From Sphingomonas sp. SUN039 (lineage in GTDB: Bacteria > Pseudomonadota > Alphaproteobacteria > Sphingomonadales > Sphingomonadaceae), in contig NZ_CP096972.1 in assembly GCF_024758725.1 (NCBI RefSeq), positions 3,392,001 to 3,456,000 on the forward strand: 64,000 bases of DNA. The letters are read 5' to 3'. The notes under the pieces are model-generated. The model did no database searches and was not told the origin of the DNA. It was given only the letters and a program-made list of their open reading frames with translations. This document shows positions 44,756 to 54,072 of this stretch, in pieces; positions within the stretch are counted from its first letter, which is position 1; each line of letters begins with the position of its first letter. Both the position numbers and the translations under genes were made by a program.

Positions 44756-45689
44756 GCTTCATTCCCGCAATCCAGTCACTCACCAGCTTCACGCCCTCTT
44801 TGTGGACCAGCGCACGTCCCACTTCGGGCATTGCCACACCGGGCTCGGCGGTTGCCATGCGGTGGACCATGATCGAGCGTTCGGGGTGGCCCGGGTCGAT
44901 GGCGTAAAGGAACCCGCCCGACCCGCGCCCTGCCGCCACCGGCGTCTTGCCGATGCCGAGCGCGGTGCGGTCGGTGGTCTCCCAGGTCAGATTGAGGCCG
45001 GAGTTCGACGCCGCGCCCTTCGGGTTGTGGCAATGGCCGCAATTGACGTCGAGATAGGCACGCGCGCGGGCTTCGAGCGGCGCACCGGTGTCGCCCCATT
45101 TCGGCAAGCGCACGCCACCGCCCGTCACGCCCAGCATCCCCGGCGTCAGGTTCCGCGCCTTCGGCCCGATGGGGGTCATCGCGTCGCCCAGTGCATGGCA
45201 TTCCTTGCACTGGTTTACGTTCGGCACGGCATAATCGATCGCCTGTTTTTGCCCGCCGACATCGACGATCAGCGCCACCCGCGTCCCCGCGCGTTTCAGG
45301 ACGGCATCGTCGCCCTGCCAGACATAGGGCAGCGCCACCCAGCCGCTCGCCCGGTGGAGCAGCACGCGCGTCTCGACCTTGCTCGCGCCGTAACGGAATG
45401 TCTTGATGAGCGCCGCGCCGACGGGAAGCTCGGGCAGCCCTTCGCCGGTGAACGTCGCTTTCGTACCCGGCGGCAGGTACAGATAGCGATCCTTCTCCGC
45501 ATAGTCGGAGAACAGCGGCGTATTCAGCGCATAGGGTCGCACGCCGCTATTCGGGCGCGCACCGTTGAAGAAACGGAAATCGGAGAGTTTGGGGGGCAGC
45601 GCGTCCGATGCGATCAGATCCAGTGCCACGGGAGACGACGCGGGTGCTGCACCGAGCAGGATCAAGATCAAGGGAAGCAGGCGGCGCAT
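44748..45689 (-). CDS. SO2930-family diheme c-type cytochrome
   Basis: The protein has 313 residues. A signal peptide (RRLLPLILILLGAAP) directs it to the periplasm. Two heme-binding motifs, CKECH and CGHCH, lie at about residues 160-220. The region DFRFFNGARPNSGVRPYALN and TPLFSDYAEKDRYLYLPPGT is specific to this family. The family is known to occur next to a parallel beta-helix protein, and one is found here at 46428-47645, but separated by an immunity-like gene and a toxin remnant. Confidence 0.88.
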   Translation of the reverse strand: MRRLLPLILILLGAAPASSPVALDLIASDALPPKLSDFRFFNGARPNSGVRPYALNTPLFSDYAEKDRYLYLPPGTKATFTGEGLPELPVGAALIKTFRYGASKVETRVLLHRASGWVALPYVWQGDDAVLKRAGTRVALIVDVGGQKQAIDYAVPNVNQCKECHALGDAMTPIGPKARNLTPGMLGVTGGGVRLPKWGDTGAPLEARARAYLDVNCGHCHNPKGAASNSGLNLTWETTDRTALGIGKTPVAAGRGSGGFLYAIDPGHPERSIMVHRMATAEPGVAMPEVGRALVHKEGVKLVSDWIAGMKHE

Positions 45690-45799
45690 TGCCTCCTATT
45701 GCCGTTTCCTGGCGCATTTGCACAGAAAATAGACCGAGCTGACCGGTCGCCAAGCTTAATGAAGATGACCTGTGGCGCCTCGCCGAAACTTAGACACCG

Positions 45800-46183
45800 T
45801 CAGAGTTCGGGATATTCGATGCGCTTGTCTCCAAACACTGCGTTCAACGCACGCGGCCGGCGTTCGCTCAGGCTTTCGCCCGGCTTCAGGTCCGAAGGAA
45901 AGTCGAATTCAGCACTGAATCGCCCGCCGACCACCCGACAACGGATGGCATGCCAGCGGTCATCTCCGTCCAGCTTCTCCCAGATTTCGTCCAGCTTATT
46001 GGTCAGGTCGCGCGTAGGATGATGATAGACCACCCGACCACCAAGTTCCTGAAACAGTCCCGAACCAACGACTCCGGGTTCCACTTCCGCATAAAGGAAA
46101 AGGCCATCTGTCGCATCGCCACACGCCTCAACGATCAGGTGTGCGAGCTCCTCGTAATCGGAACCGATATCCGTCGAGCGCAT
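45800..46183 (-). CDS. DUF600/YezG-like putative immunity protein
   Basis: A protein of 127 residues with no signal peptide. It starts YEELAHLIVEACGDATDGLF followed by LYAEVEPGVVGSG and ends with RWHAIRCRVVGGRFSAEFDF. That matches the general pattern of the DUF600/YezG immunity family: an acidic start, then a W-x2-I strand and a G-x-F strand. The gene lies 37 bp after a toxin-like remnant on the same strand, the usual toxin-then-immunity order. Assignment to the family is from pattern recognition only. Confidence 0.5.
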   Translation of the reverse strand: MRSTDIGSDYEELAHLIVEACGDATDGLFLYAEVEPGVVGSGLFQELGGRVVYHHPTRDLTNKLDEIWEKLDGDDRWHAIRCRVVGGRFSAEFDFPSDLKPGESLSERRPRALNAVFGDKRIEYPEL

Positions 46184-46220
46184 TAGCGACCTCCCTTGCG
46201 ATTCTTGAAACTGAAGTCTT

Positions 46221-46367
46221 CTAAGTTTCCATCCACCTGCGAAAGGTGAAGCGGCCGTTGTCCGGATCGTGCCAAGGGTTGAACTTCAACTCTAGCGCGT
46301 CGGGCTGACGAACTCGCCCCGTCCTGATATAGCGTTCGAACGGCCCCACGTTTGATCCTGTTATGTT
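46221..46367 (-). pseudogene. Remnant of a polymorphic toxin C-terminus
   Basis: On the minus strand an open frame of 48 codons, flanked by an upstream in-frame TAG and with no good start codon, contains GPFERYIRTGRVRQPDALEL and then KFNPWHDPDNGRFTF. The N-P-x-H-D-P-x-N-G-R-F-T pattern is a common feature of RHS/CDI/MuF-linked toxin C-terminal ends. The missing upstream part means the gene is decayed. The region is AT-rich near its 5' end (46350-46430). Functional toxin activity is unlikely. Confidence 0.55.
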
Positions 46368-46427
46368 CTATACAAGAGCAGCATGTATGTCAACCAAAAA
46401 GTGCCTATTTGGATAATTTTTGCGTGG

Positions 46428-47645
46428 CTAACGCGAGACTACCACCGCTTCCATGCTCGCGGGCAGCACAACCGCCCCCGGTTCGGCAATCGCCGTCCCC
46501 TTCGACAAATCTACCGGCGCAGGCTTGGCCTCCATGATCGGCGTCAGCGGTTCGGGCAGGCCCATGGTCAGCACGCCGACCTTATCGGTCACGCGGATAT
46601 TGGTCGCGGCCATCCCGCCTGCGCCGTCCCAGAACACCGGCGCGATCGACCCGCCCATCATCTTCGCCAGCATGTCGCCGCCCGGAAAGGCGGGTGCCCA
46701 ACCGGCGCGGCCATGCGTGTTGTCGCGGATGACGACGTTACGCGGCAACGGGTTATACGTCGCATCGGTAAAGGGGCGCTTGTAGGCGACGACCATGACG
46801 TTGGCGGTCGCATTATCGGCCAGCGTATTGCCGAACACATGCACGTCGCGGTTCGCCATCACCATGACGCCGGTACCGGTTGGGACGCTCGCCACGATGT
46901 TCCCCTTCGGCGCGAAATTCGGCGTGGAATTGTCGGTGACGCGGTTGTTGTAGATCCGCACCGAATGTCCGCCCATCTGCGGCAGGTTGGGCAGATCGAA
47001 CACCAATATGCCACCGGCGTTCTTCGTCGCGACATTGTCGTGGACGTCGGCATTGTAGCTGTTCTCGATCTCGATCCCGGCAACATTCACTTCGGCGGTC
47101 GAGTTGCGGACAATGATGTTGCGCGACTGGCCGACATAGATGCCCGCGTCGGACGCGCCGCGCACCACGACCTTGTCGATCAGCACATCGGTCGAGGACA
47201 CCGGATAGACACCGTACGCGCCGTTGGTTTCCTTGGGGCCTCCGGTCCATTCGACGCGCAGGTCGTGATAGATGATGCGGTCCGCGCCCTTCGACTTGAT
47301 CGCGTCCCCGCGCGCATCCTCGACCGCGAAACCGCGCAGGACCACATCGTCCGACGTAACGAGCAATCCTTCGCCTGCCGCCTTCTGCGACTTGAAGTCG
47401 AGGATGCTCTTGTCCGGCCCCGCCCCGCGCACCGTCACCCCGTTCACGTCGAGCGACAGGCCGTCGGTCAGGACGTATCGTCCTGCCGCCAGCTCGACGA
47501 CATCGCCGGGTTTCGCCTCGATCAGCGCGGTTTGTAGCACTTCCTGAACATTGGGTCCGGGGGCTACCGCAATCGTCTTTGCGGCCAGCGGCGAAGCGGA
47601 CAGCGCGAACACCGCTACGTAAAGACAGGGCTTGTTCATGGGCAC
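46428..47645 (-). CDS. Parallel beta-helix protein paired with a diheme cytochrome
   Basis: The protein has 405 residues. It has a signal peptide (CLYVAVFALSASPLAAKT). A right-handed beta-helix follows: VVELAAGRYVLTDGLSLDVN, DVVLRGFAVEDARGDAIKSK, IIVRNSTAEVNVAGIEIENS and YNADVHDNVATKNAGGILVF. Families of this type occur in pairs with SO2930-type diheme cytochromes, which is the gene 740 bp away. The intervening DNA here is a toxin-immunity remnant. The role of the pair is unknown. Confidence 0.85.
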   Translation of the reverse strand: MPMNKPCLYVAVFALSASPLAAKTIAVAPGPNVQEVLQTALIEAKPGDVVELAAGRYVLTDGLSLDVNGVTVRGAGPDKSILDFKSQKAAGEGLLVTSDDVVLRGFAVEDARGDAIKSKGADRIIYHDLRVEWTGGPKETNGAYGVYPVSSTDVLIDKVVVRGASDAGIYVGQSRNIIVRNSTAEVNVAGIEIENSYNADVHDNVATKNAGGILVFDLPNLPQMGGHSVRIYNNRVTDNSTPNFAPKGNIVASVPTGTGVMVMANRDVHVFGNTLADNATANVMVVAYKRPFTDATYNPLPRNVVIRDNTHGRAGWAPAFPGGDMLAKMMGGSIAPVFWDGAGGMAATNIRVTDKVGVLTMGLPEPLTPIMEAKPAPVDLSKGTAIAEPGAVVLPASMEAVVVSR

Positions 47646-47690
47646 GGACTATTGCACCCCTGCATCCCGACGCCAAGCCGGAGACCCGAA

Positions 47691-48101
47691 TTGATTCTGC
47701 GTACTGTCCTTCTCGCCAGCTTGCTGACCGCAACTCCGGCGCTTGCCGCAACATCGGTACAAGGGCGCTGGCTGACCCCGGCCAAGGATTCGGTCATCGA
47801 GATCGCGCCATGCGGGGCAAAAGTCTGCGGGCGTGTCGCCAAGATCCTGAAACCGGCGAAGGACGGCACCGCAACCGACAAGTTCAACCCCAATCCCGCG
47901 CTGCGGACGCGGCCGATATTGGGCGTCCCGATTCTGTCGGATTTCACCGATGCGGGCAGCCAATGGAGCGGTACGATCTACGACCCGCGCAACGGCAAGT
48001 CGTATCGCTCGAACGTGGCGCGCAATCCCGACGGGACGCTGAAAGTGCAGGGGTGCATCGCGTTCTTCTGCCAGACGCAGACGTGGACCGCGGCAAAATG
48101 A
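47691..48101 (+). CDS. DUF2147 domain periplasmic protein
   Basis: I chose TTG 47691, giving 136 residues, because it places a clean signal peptide (LRTVLLASLLTATPALAA) at the N-terminus and has ggagac upstream; a start 13 codons earlier would put charged residues before the signal. The mature part is the DUF2147 domain: VQGRWLTPAKDSVIEIAPCG, LSDFTDAGSQWSGTIYDPRN, GKSYRSNVARNPDGTLKVQG and the C-terminal CIAFFCQTQTW. The family is predicted to be a lipocalin-like small beta-barrel. The next gene overlaps by 4 bp. Confidence 0.87.
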   Translation: MILRTVLLASLLTATPALAATSVQGRWLTPAKDSVIEIAPCGAKVCGRVAKILKPAKDGTATDKFNPNPALRTRPILGVPILSDFTDAGSQWSGTIYDPRNGKSYRSNVARNPDGTLKVQGCIAFFCQTQTWTAAK

Positions 48102-48721
48102 AGGGCACGGCGGTCGCGCTGCTGGCGCTCGCCGTCGCAGCTTCGGCACCGGCCCAGCGCCCTACAGTGCCGCGCGCCTCGACCGAGACGCTAACGAACC
48201 AGCTCGCCAGAGGCGAAACCCTCGAAACGCGCGCCGACGGCGACCTCAACGGTGACGGCCAGATCGACACCGCCTTTGTCGGACGCGGCGAGGACCGGCG
48301 GACGCTTTATGTGCTGATGGCCTATCGCAACGAAACCGACATGGGCCATGATCCGGCGGGGCAGGGCGCGCTGAACGCCTATCCGCTAGGGAATGCCGAC
48401 CTCAAGATCGTGCGGGGCGTGCTGGTCGTCGAAGACATGACGGGCGGCACGACGGCGACGTCGGGTACCTACCGCCTGCGCTGGAATGCGGCGGCGAAGA
48501 AGATGCAGCTCATCGGCTTCGACACCACGCTTTACAGCCGGACCTGGTCGCACGACGGCGTGGAAACGAGCTGGAACCTGCTGACCGGCGTCCGGACGCG
48601 CCGCACGCTGAAACTCGTGTCGCGCGATGGACCTTATACGCCGGGGCCGCTCGTCACGAAGAAACTGCCGGCGAAGCCCGTCTACATCGATCGCTTGCCC
48701 GAACTCGACGCCACTCAATAG
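48098..48721 (+). CDS. Secreted protein of unknown function with a calcium-binding-like motif
   Basis: ATG 48098 overlaps the DUF2147 stop (ATGA), giving 207 residues. A signal peptide (KGTAVALLALAVAASAPA) is followed by LETRADGDLNGDGQIDTAFV, an EF-hand/FG-GAP-like DxNxDGxxD loop. The remainder (LRWNAAAKKMQLIGFDTTLY, SRTWSHDGVETSWNLLTG) is similar to small exported proteins. The stop overlaps the convergent enoyl-CoA hydratase gene by 7 bp. Function unknown. Confidence 0.72.
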   Translation: MKGTAVALLALAVAASAPAQRPTVPRASTETLTNQLARGETLETRADGDLNGDGQIDTAFVGRGEDRRTLYVLMAYRNETDMGHDPAGQGALNAYPLGNADLKIVRGVLVVEDMTGGTTATSGTYRLRWNAAAKKMQLIGFDTTLYSRTWSHDGVETSWNLLTGVRTRRTLKLVSRDGPYTPGPLVTKKLPAKPVYIDRLPELDATQ

Positions 48722-49617
48722 GCTGGATCGTCCATCCATGGCGAAAAGTGCGGCGTGTCACGCGACACCATATCGGGATAGACCGCCGCCCGCTTCTCCA
48801 GAAACGACGCCACGCCTTCCTTCGCATCGGCCATCCCGCCGCGCGCCCAGACCAGCCGGCTGTCGAGCCGGTGGGCGTCCATCGGGCTGGCGGCACCCAG
48901 CATCCGCCACATCATCTGGCGGGTGAGCGCAATCGACACCGGCGCACTTTCGGACGTCAATTCCTTCGCCAGTACGCGCGCGGCGGGGAGCAGGTCGTCT
49001 GGCGCGTGGAGGCTGCGGACCAGTCCGCCCTTCAGCGCTTCCGCCGCATCGAACACCCGGCCTGAATAGCACCACTCCAGCGCCTGCCCGATACCGACGA
49101 GGCGCGGCAGGAACCAGCTCGAAGCCGCCTCAGGCACGATCCCGCGTCGCGCAAACACAAAGCCGAACCGCGCACTGTCGCTCGCCAGCCGGAAATCCAT
49201 CGGCAACTGCATCGTCGCGCCGATGCCGACCGCGGCCCCGTTGATCGCGCCGATAACGGGCTTTTTGCAGGCGAACATGCGCAGCGTCAGCCGCCCGCCG
49301 CTGTCGCGCACGCCCTCATGGTCCCAGTCGACCGATCCATCGTCGCGAATCGGTGAGCCGACGCCGTCCTTACCGCCGCGCGCGGCATAATCGAACGTCG
49401 CCGCACCACCGCCAAGATCGGCCCCCGCGCAAAAAGCCTTGCCCGCGCCGGTGACGATCACGGCCCGCACGGCATCATCGGCGTCCACCAGATCGAACGC
49501 CGCGCACATCTCGCGCATCATCAGCGGGGTAAACGCGTTCATGCGCTCCGGGCGGTTGAGCGTGAGCGTAAAAATGCCGTCGTCGATAGCCGTCGTTATC
49601 GTTTCAAACGCTGCCAT
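48715..49617 (-). CDS. Enoyl-CoA hydratase/isomerase family protein
   Basis: The protein has 300 residues. The crotonase fold shows in GIFTLTLNRPERMNAFTPLM and VIVTGAGKAFCAGADLGG, the oxyanion-hole strand, and in PVIGAINGAAVGIGATMQLP. A catalytic Glu is in RRGIVPEAASSWFLPRLVG. The C-terminal arm is PMDAHRLDSRLVWARGGMAD. It is the last gene of the minus arm of the catabolic cluster, 20 bp after the flavin reductase gene. Confidence 0.9.
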   Translation of the reverse strand: MAAFETITTAIDDGIFTLTLNRPERMNAFTPLMMREMCAAFDLVDADDAVRAVIVTGAGKAFCAGADLGGGAATFDYAARGGKDGVGSPIRDDGSVDWDHEGVRDSGGRLTLRMFACKKPVIGAINGAAVGIGATMQLPMDFRLASDSARFGFVFARRGIVPEAASSWFLPRLVGIGQALEWCYSGRVFDAAEALKGGLVRSLHAPDDLLPAARVLAKELTSESAPVSIALTRQMMWRMLGAASPMDAHRLDSRLVWARGGMADAKEGVASFLEKRAAVYPDMVSRDTPHFSPWMDDPAY

Positions 49618-49637
49618 CGATTTTCCTTCGATAACGT

Positions 49638-50132
49638 TCAGTCAGCCCGCTTTGCCGACGCCACCTTGCCATCGACCCAGATCAGCGGGTCGATCTGCGG
49701 GTGATTGGCAATCGCGCGGACCTCGCCGACGAACAGCGTATGGGTGCCGACATCGAAGCGGCCGGTCGTCTGGCAGATCAGACTCGCGGCGGCGTCGGCC
49801 AGCACCGGGGGCATATCGACGCTCAGCGTCCAGTCGCCATCCTCGAACCGCGCCTGTCCCGCCTTCTTGCCGCCGAAAACCGCGACCAGTTCCTGATGCC
49901 GCTCGGCGAGCAGGTTGACGCAGAACCAGCCGTGCTCGCCCAGGATCGGCGACATGCTCGCGGTGCGATTGACCGCGACAACCAGCGTGGGCGGGTCGGC
50001 GGTCACCGACATAACGGCAGTCGCCGCCATCCCGGCATAGCTGTCGCCGCTGCCGGTCGTGACGATCGCGACTGTCGTTGCCAGCCGCCGCATTGCCTGA
50101 CGGAAATCGTCGCGCAGGGCTTCGTCGTTCAT
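49638..50132 (-). CDS. Flavin reductase family protein
   Basis: ATG 50132 overlaps the stop of the FAD-reductase gene (ATGA), giving 164 residues. The flavin-binding pattern is [40 protein letters not shown], and [35 protein letters not shown] ends the fold. Such proteins supply reduced FMN/FAD to two-component monooxygenases; no matching large subunit is encoded in the window. It may serve an oxygenase encoded elsewhere. Confidence 0.88.
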   Translation of the reverse strand: MNDEALRDDFRQAMRRLATTVAIVTTGSGDSYAGMAATAVMSVTADPPTLVVAVNRTASMSPILGEHGWFCVNLLAERHQELVAVFGGKKAGQARFEDGDWTLSVDMPPVLADAAASLICQTTGRFDVGTHTLFVGEVRAIANHPQIDPLIWVDGKVASAKRAD

Positions 50133-51364
50133 GCGGCCTCCAACAGGGATTTCAGCGGGGTGCCCGCATCCGCAAGCAACGCCGGATCGGCACGGGTCGC
50201 GTTCACCACCAGCGCCTTGCCCTGCACATAGTCCTTGACCGCATTGACGCAATCGAGCGCGATCACCGCGCCGTCACGCAGATACACCACCGAAAAACTC
50301 CGCGCGGACATGTCGCCGCGCACGATGGCGCGGTCGAAGCCGGTCGACAGGCCGACGGTCTGGAGCTTCAGGTCGTACTGGTTCGACCAGAACCACGGGA
50401 CGGCGTGATAGGGTATTTCTTCGCCGGTCAGCACCCTGGCCACCGTCGTCGCCATGTCGTTGGCGTTCTGCACCGACTCCAGCCGGATCGACGCCCCGTC
50501 GGCGAAATCATTGGCATGGAAGGCGCAGTCGCCGATGGCGAACACATCGGGCAAATTCGTGCGGCACAGCGCATCGACCGCAACGCCGTTGCCGCCCTCG
50601 GCCCCCGCCGCCAGCAAAGGCTCGACCGCCGGGACAATCCCGATGCCGACGATCACCATCTCGCACGGCACGACCTCGCCGTCCGCCAGCCGTACGCCCG
50701 ATGCGCGCCCGTCCGCCCCTTCGATGCTCTCGACCATCGTGCCCAGCCGCACATCGACGCCGTGCGCGCGGTGTTCGTCCTCGTAGAAGCGCGACAGTGC
50801 CTCGCCCGCGACGCGCGCCAGCACGCGGTCCAGCGCCTCGAGTACCGTGACCTGCTTGCCGAGCTTGCTCAGCACCGCCGCTGCTTCAAGCCCGATATAG
50901 CCGCCGCCGATCACCGCCACCCGCGTCGTGGTCGCCAGTTCGCCCATCATCGTCTCGACATCGGCGCGGCTCCGCACCCAATGTACCCCCGCGAAGTCAT
51001 GGCCGTGGCAACTCAGCCGCCGTGCGTGCCCGCCCGCCGCCCAGATCAGGCTGCCATAGCCGATGCTGTCGCCATCCTCGGTGACAACGCGATGCGCCGC
51101 CGCATCGACCGTGACGACCCGACGCCCGGTCAGGATATCGACCTCGCGCTCGGCCCAGAAGCTCGCGGGCCGGATCAGGATGCGCTCGAACTCCTTTTCG
51201 CCCGCCAGATAGTCCTTCGACAGCGGCGGTCGCTCATAGGGAATCTCGGGTTCCTCGCCGACCATCGCGATCGACCCGGTAAAGCCGCGCTGGCGCAGCG
51301 CGATCGCCGCCTGCGCGCCGCCATGGCCGGCGCCGACGATCAGGACATCATAGCTGTGCGACAT
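50129..51364 (-). CDS. FAD-dependent ferredoxin/rubredoxin reductase-like oxidoreductase
   Basis: ATG 51364 gives 411 residues. The FAD motif is [20 protein letters not shown], followed by [20 protein letters not shown], a signature of oxygenase-coupled NADH-ferredoxin reductases. The NAD-binding motif is [20 protein letters not shown], and the second FAD motif [16 protein letters not shown]. These enzymes pass electrons to ferredoxins of P450 or Rieske oxygenases. No ferredoxin or oxygenase gene lies beside it, so its partner must be elsewhere. Confidence 0.9.
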   Translation of the reverse strand: MSHSYDVLIVGAGHGGAQAAIALRQRGFTGSIAMVGEEPEIPYERPPLSKDYLAGEKEFERILIRPASFWAEREVDILTGRRVVTVDAAAHRVVTEDGDSIGYGSLIWAAGGHARRLSCHGHDFAGVHWVRSRADVETMMGELATTTRVAVIGGGYIGLEAAAVLSKLGKQVTVLEALDRVLARVAGEALSRFYEDEHRAHGVDVRLGTMVESIEGADGRASGVRLADGEVVPCEMVIVGIGIVPAVEPLLAAGAEGGNGVAVDALCRTNLPDVFAIGDCAFHANDFADGASIRLESVQNANDMATTVARVLTGEEIPYHAVPWFWSNQYDLKLQTVGLSTGFDRAIVRGDMSARSFSVVYLRDGAVIALDCVNAVKDYVQGKALVVNATRADPALLADAGTPLKSLLEAA

Positions 51365-51434
51365 GGCAAATCCCGGCAAGTGACGCTTTCCCCTGCGTCG
51401 GATTGCGCGGTGCTGTAAAGACCATTGAGCGCGG

Positions 51435-52610
51435 TCAGGCTGCTGCCCCTTTGGCAATCAGCGCCGAGATCGCGTCGGCGTCGTAGCCGAGCGCCGCCAG
51501 CACAGCCTGCGTATCCCGCCCGGGTGCGGGCAGCGCATCGCCGCCCCCCGGACGCACCCCGTCCATTTCGATAGGCAGACCCGGCAGCAGCGTCGCCCGC
51601 CCGTCGTCGAGCGTGACCGCCTCCAGCCCGCCCGACGCCAGCAGATGCGGATCGTCGAACATGTCCTCGGGCCGCCCGATGGGCGCGAAGGGCAGGCCGG
51701 TGCCGTCGAGCCTGGCGATAATATCGTCGCGCGCGAATGTCTTCACCAGCGCGCGGACCTGCGGCATCAACCGGTCGCGGGCGAGGACGCGCTCGTTGTT
51801 CTTGCGCAGCGCCAAGTCGGCCCACAGGTCGTCGAGGCCGAACAACTCGCAGAATTTCTGCCACAGCGCGTCGGTGACGACGCCGATAAATACATGGCTG
51901 TCGTCCGCCGTCTCGAACACGTCATAGATCGCCCAGGCCGAAATCCGGGCGGGCATCGGGTCGGCGGCGCGACCCGTCACCGCCTTTTGCGCCATATGCT
52001 GGCCGACGAGGTACACCGTGGTTTCGAAAAGCGACGATTGGACCTTCTGCCCCTTACCCGTCCGGTGACGCTCCTCGACGGCGGCCAGCACCGCGATCAC
52101 CCCGAACATGCCGCCGGTAACGTCGATGACGCTGGCCCCGGCACGCAGCGGGCGACCGGGCGGGCCGGTCATATAGGCGAGCCCACCCATCATTTGCGCG
52201 ACCTCGTCGAGCGCGGTGCGGCTCTCGTACGGGCCGGGGAGGAATCCCTTTTCGGAGCAATAGATCAGGCGGGGGTTGGCCCCTTTCAGCGCGTCATAAC
52301 CCAGACCCAGCCGGTCGAGCGCCCCGGGGCGGAAATTCTCGATCAGGATGTCGGCGCGCTCGGCCAGCTGCGTCGCGATCCGAAGGCCCTCTTCAGCCTT
52401 CAGGTCGAGACAAATGCTGTCCTTGTGCCGGTTGTACATCGGGAAATAGCCCGCGCCCGACCCCAGCAACCGCCGTGTCTGGTCGCCGCCGATGGGCTCG
52501 ACGCGGACGACCTCGGCCCCCAGCGAGGCGAGGATATGCCCGACCGCCGGCCCCATCACCATGTGCGTGAATTCGACGACCTTGAGGCCGAGCAGCGGTG
52601 TGGCGGTCAT
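51435..52610 (-). CDS. CaiB/BaiF family III CoA-transferase
   Basis: ATG 52610 overlaps the stop of the lyase gene (ATGA), giving 391 residues. The N-terminal core is [20 protein letters not shown], then [20 protein letters not shown] and [40 protein letters not shown] bears the region of the catalytic aspartate, and [16 protein letters not shown] the conserved helix. Such enzymes transfer CoA between small carboxylic acids. Next to LeuC/D-type and lyase genes it probably activates a hydroxydicarboxylate; that is inference. Confidence 0.9.
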   Translation of the reverse strand: MTATPLLGLKVVEFTHMVMGPAVGHILASLGAEVVRVEPIGGDQTRRLLGSGAGYFPMYNRHKDSICLDLKAEEGLRIATQLAERADILIENFRPGALDRLGLGYDALKGANPRLIYCSEKGFLPGPYESRTALDEVAQMMGGLAYMTGPPGRPLRAGASVIDVTGGMFGVIAVLAAVEERHRTGKGQKVQSSLFETTVYLVGQHMAQKAVTGRAADPMPARISAWAIYDVFETADDSHVFIGVVTDALWQKFCELFGLDDLWADLALRKNNERVLARDRLMPQVRALVKTFARDDIIARLDGTGLPFAPIGRPEDMFDDPHLLASGGLEAVTLDDGRATLLPGLPIEMDGVRPGGGDALPAPGRDTQAVLAALGYDADAISALIAKGAAA

Positions 52611-53506
52611 GCCGCGAACCCCAGCGGCAAGCCCGCGTCGGGCGTGAACCCGTAAAGCGGCTCGCCCGGCAGCGCCGCCGCGACGATATCGCGCACCTTG
52701 AGCAGCGCGGGCAGATCGATCCCGGTCTCCACCCCCATCGCCTGCAGCATGAACACCAGATCCTCGGTCACGATATTGCCCGACGCCCCCGGCGCGAACG
52801 GGCAGCCGCCAAGGCCGCCGAGCGACGCATCGAACGTCGTGATCCCCTCGTCCAATCCGGCGAGCACGTTCGCCAGCCCCAGCCCGCGCGTGTTGTGCAG
52901 ATGCAGCGTCGTCAGCCGCTCGCCGACCGCACCACGCACCCCCTTCACCAGCCGCCGCACCTGCGCCGGATTGGCATAGCCAGTGGTGTCCGACAGGCTG
53001 AACTCGGTCACGCCCGCCTCGGCGCACGCCGCCGCCAGCCGCACAACGGCGTCCTCGCTGACCGGCCCCTCCATCGTGCAGCCGAACGCCGTCGACAGTC
53101 CGACCGCGAACTTCACGCCCGCCTCCGCCGCAATGCCGACGACCGCGCGGACCTCATCCAGCATCGCCGCGTGATCCTTGCGGACGTTCTTGATCGAATG
53201 GGTTTCGGACATCGAAAACGGGATCGACATGCCGTGGACGCCAGCCTCAACCGCCCGCGCTGCCCCCTTGGCATTGGGCACCAGCGCAACGACATTCAGC
53301 CCGGGGATGGTGCGCGCGAACGCAACAACCTCGGCGGTGTCGGCCATTTGCGGCAACAGCGAGGGCGGCACGAAACTCCCCACCTCGATTTCGCGTACCC
53401 CCGCGGCGGCCTCGGCGGCGATCCACGCTTTCTTCGCTTCGGTCGGCATGACCCGGTCGATGCTCTGCAACCCGTCGCGCGGGCCGACTTCGGAGATCAA
53501 TATCAT
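52607..53506 (-). CDS. HMG-CoA lyase family protein
   Basis: ATG 53506 overlaps the leuD-type stop (ATGA), giving 299 residues; another in-frame start lies 12 bp upstream. The DRE-TIM core has ILISEVGPRDGLQSIDRVMP, with the catalytic RDG, and TTLHLHNTRGLGLANVLAGL with metal-binding His. The Cys of GGLGGCPFAPGASGN is the signature active-site cysteine. The family includes HMG-CoA lyases and also other CoA-acyl lyases, such as citramalyl- and hydroxy-acyl-CoA cleaving enzymes; context favours the latter here. Confidence 0.9.
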   Translation of the reverse strand: MILISEVGPRDGLQSIDRVMPTEAKKAWIAAEAAAGVREIEVGSFVPPSLLPQMADTAEVVAFARTIPGLNVVALVPNAKGAARAVEAGVHGMSIPFSMSETHSIKNVRKDHAAMLDEVRAVVGIAAEAGVKFAVGLSTAFGCTMEGPVSEDAVVRLAAACAEAGVTEFSLSDTTGYANPAQVRRLVKGVRGAVGERLTTLHLHNTRGLGLANVLAGLDEGITTFDASLGGLGGCPFAPGASGNIVTEDLVFMLQAMGVETGIDLPALLKVRDIVAAALPGEPLYGFTPDAGLPLGFAA

Positions 53507-54072
53507 AGATACACCCATGGCCGCGCGATGCGGTCGCGTCGATGGAATGCCGCAATTGCCGCACTGCGTTTCAGGGTCAGGTCGATGGCGTCGAGCCCCT
53601 CGACCAGCATCGTCTTCGCCTCGGCATCGATTTCGAACCGGTAGCCCGCAACCGTCTGCATGGGCAGGTCGATGGTGACCTCACGCCCCACAATATCTGC
53701 AATCGCCTCCTTCGCCAGCACCACCGGGAGCACCCCGTTGCGGATGCAGTTGTTGCGGAAAATCGGTGCGAAGGTCTCGGCAATCACCGCGCGGATGCCC
53801 CATTCGGCCAGCGCCCACACCGCATGTTCCCGGCTCGACCCGCAGCCGAAGTTTTCGCCGCTCGCGAGAATCCGCGCATCGGGCATCGCGTTGAGCACGA
53901 AGGCGGGATCGGGCACGCGTCCCTCGACATAGCGCCATGGCGCGAACAGCCCTTCGGCAAGGCCGGTCCGTCCCGTGGTCTTCATCTCGCGCGACGGGAT
54001 AATCGCGTCGGTGTCGACATTGTCGCGGGCGAGCAGTGCCACGCGCGCGGTGAGGGTGGTGAAGGGGGGCAT
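53503..54072 (-). CDS. 3-isopropylmalate/maleate dehydratase-type small subunit (LeuD-like)
   Basis: ATG 54072 overlaps the LeuC stop (TGATG), giving 189 residues. ARDNVDTDAIIPSREMK and GENFGCGSSREHAVWAL are the family's swivelling-domain signature; IFRNNCIRNGVLPVVL carries the conserved region that follows. The protein forms an aconitase-like hydratase with the adjacent LeuC-type protein. In a housekeeping leu operon leuC and leuD would lie near leuB; here they lie in a catabolic cluster, which suggests a dicarboxylate hydratase such as for maleate or citraconate. Confidence 0.9.
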   Translation of the reverse strand: MPPFTTLTARVALLARDNVDTDAIIPSREMKTTGRTGLAEGLFAPWRYVEGRVPDPAFVLNAMPDARILASGENFGCGSSREHAVWALAEWGIRAVIAETFAPIFRNNCIRNGVLPVVLAKEAIADIVGREVTIDLPMQTVAGYRFEIDAEAKTMLVEGLDAIDLTLKRSAAIAAFHRRDRIARPWVYL

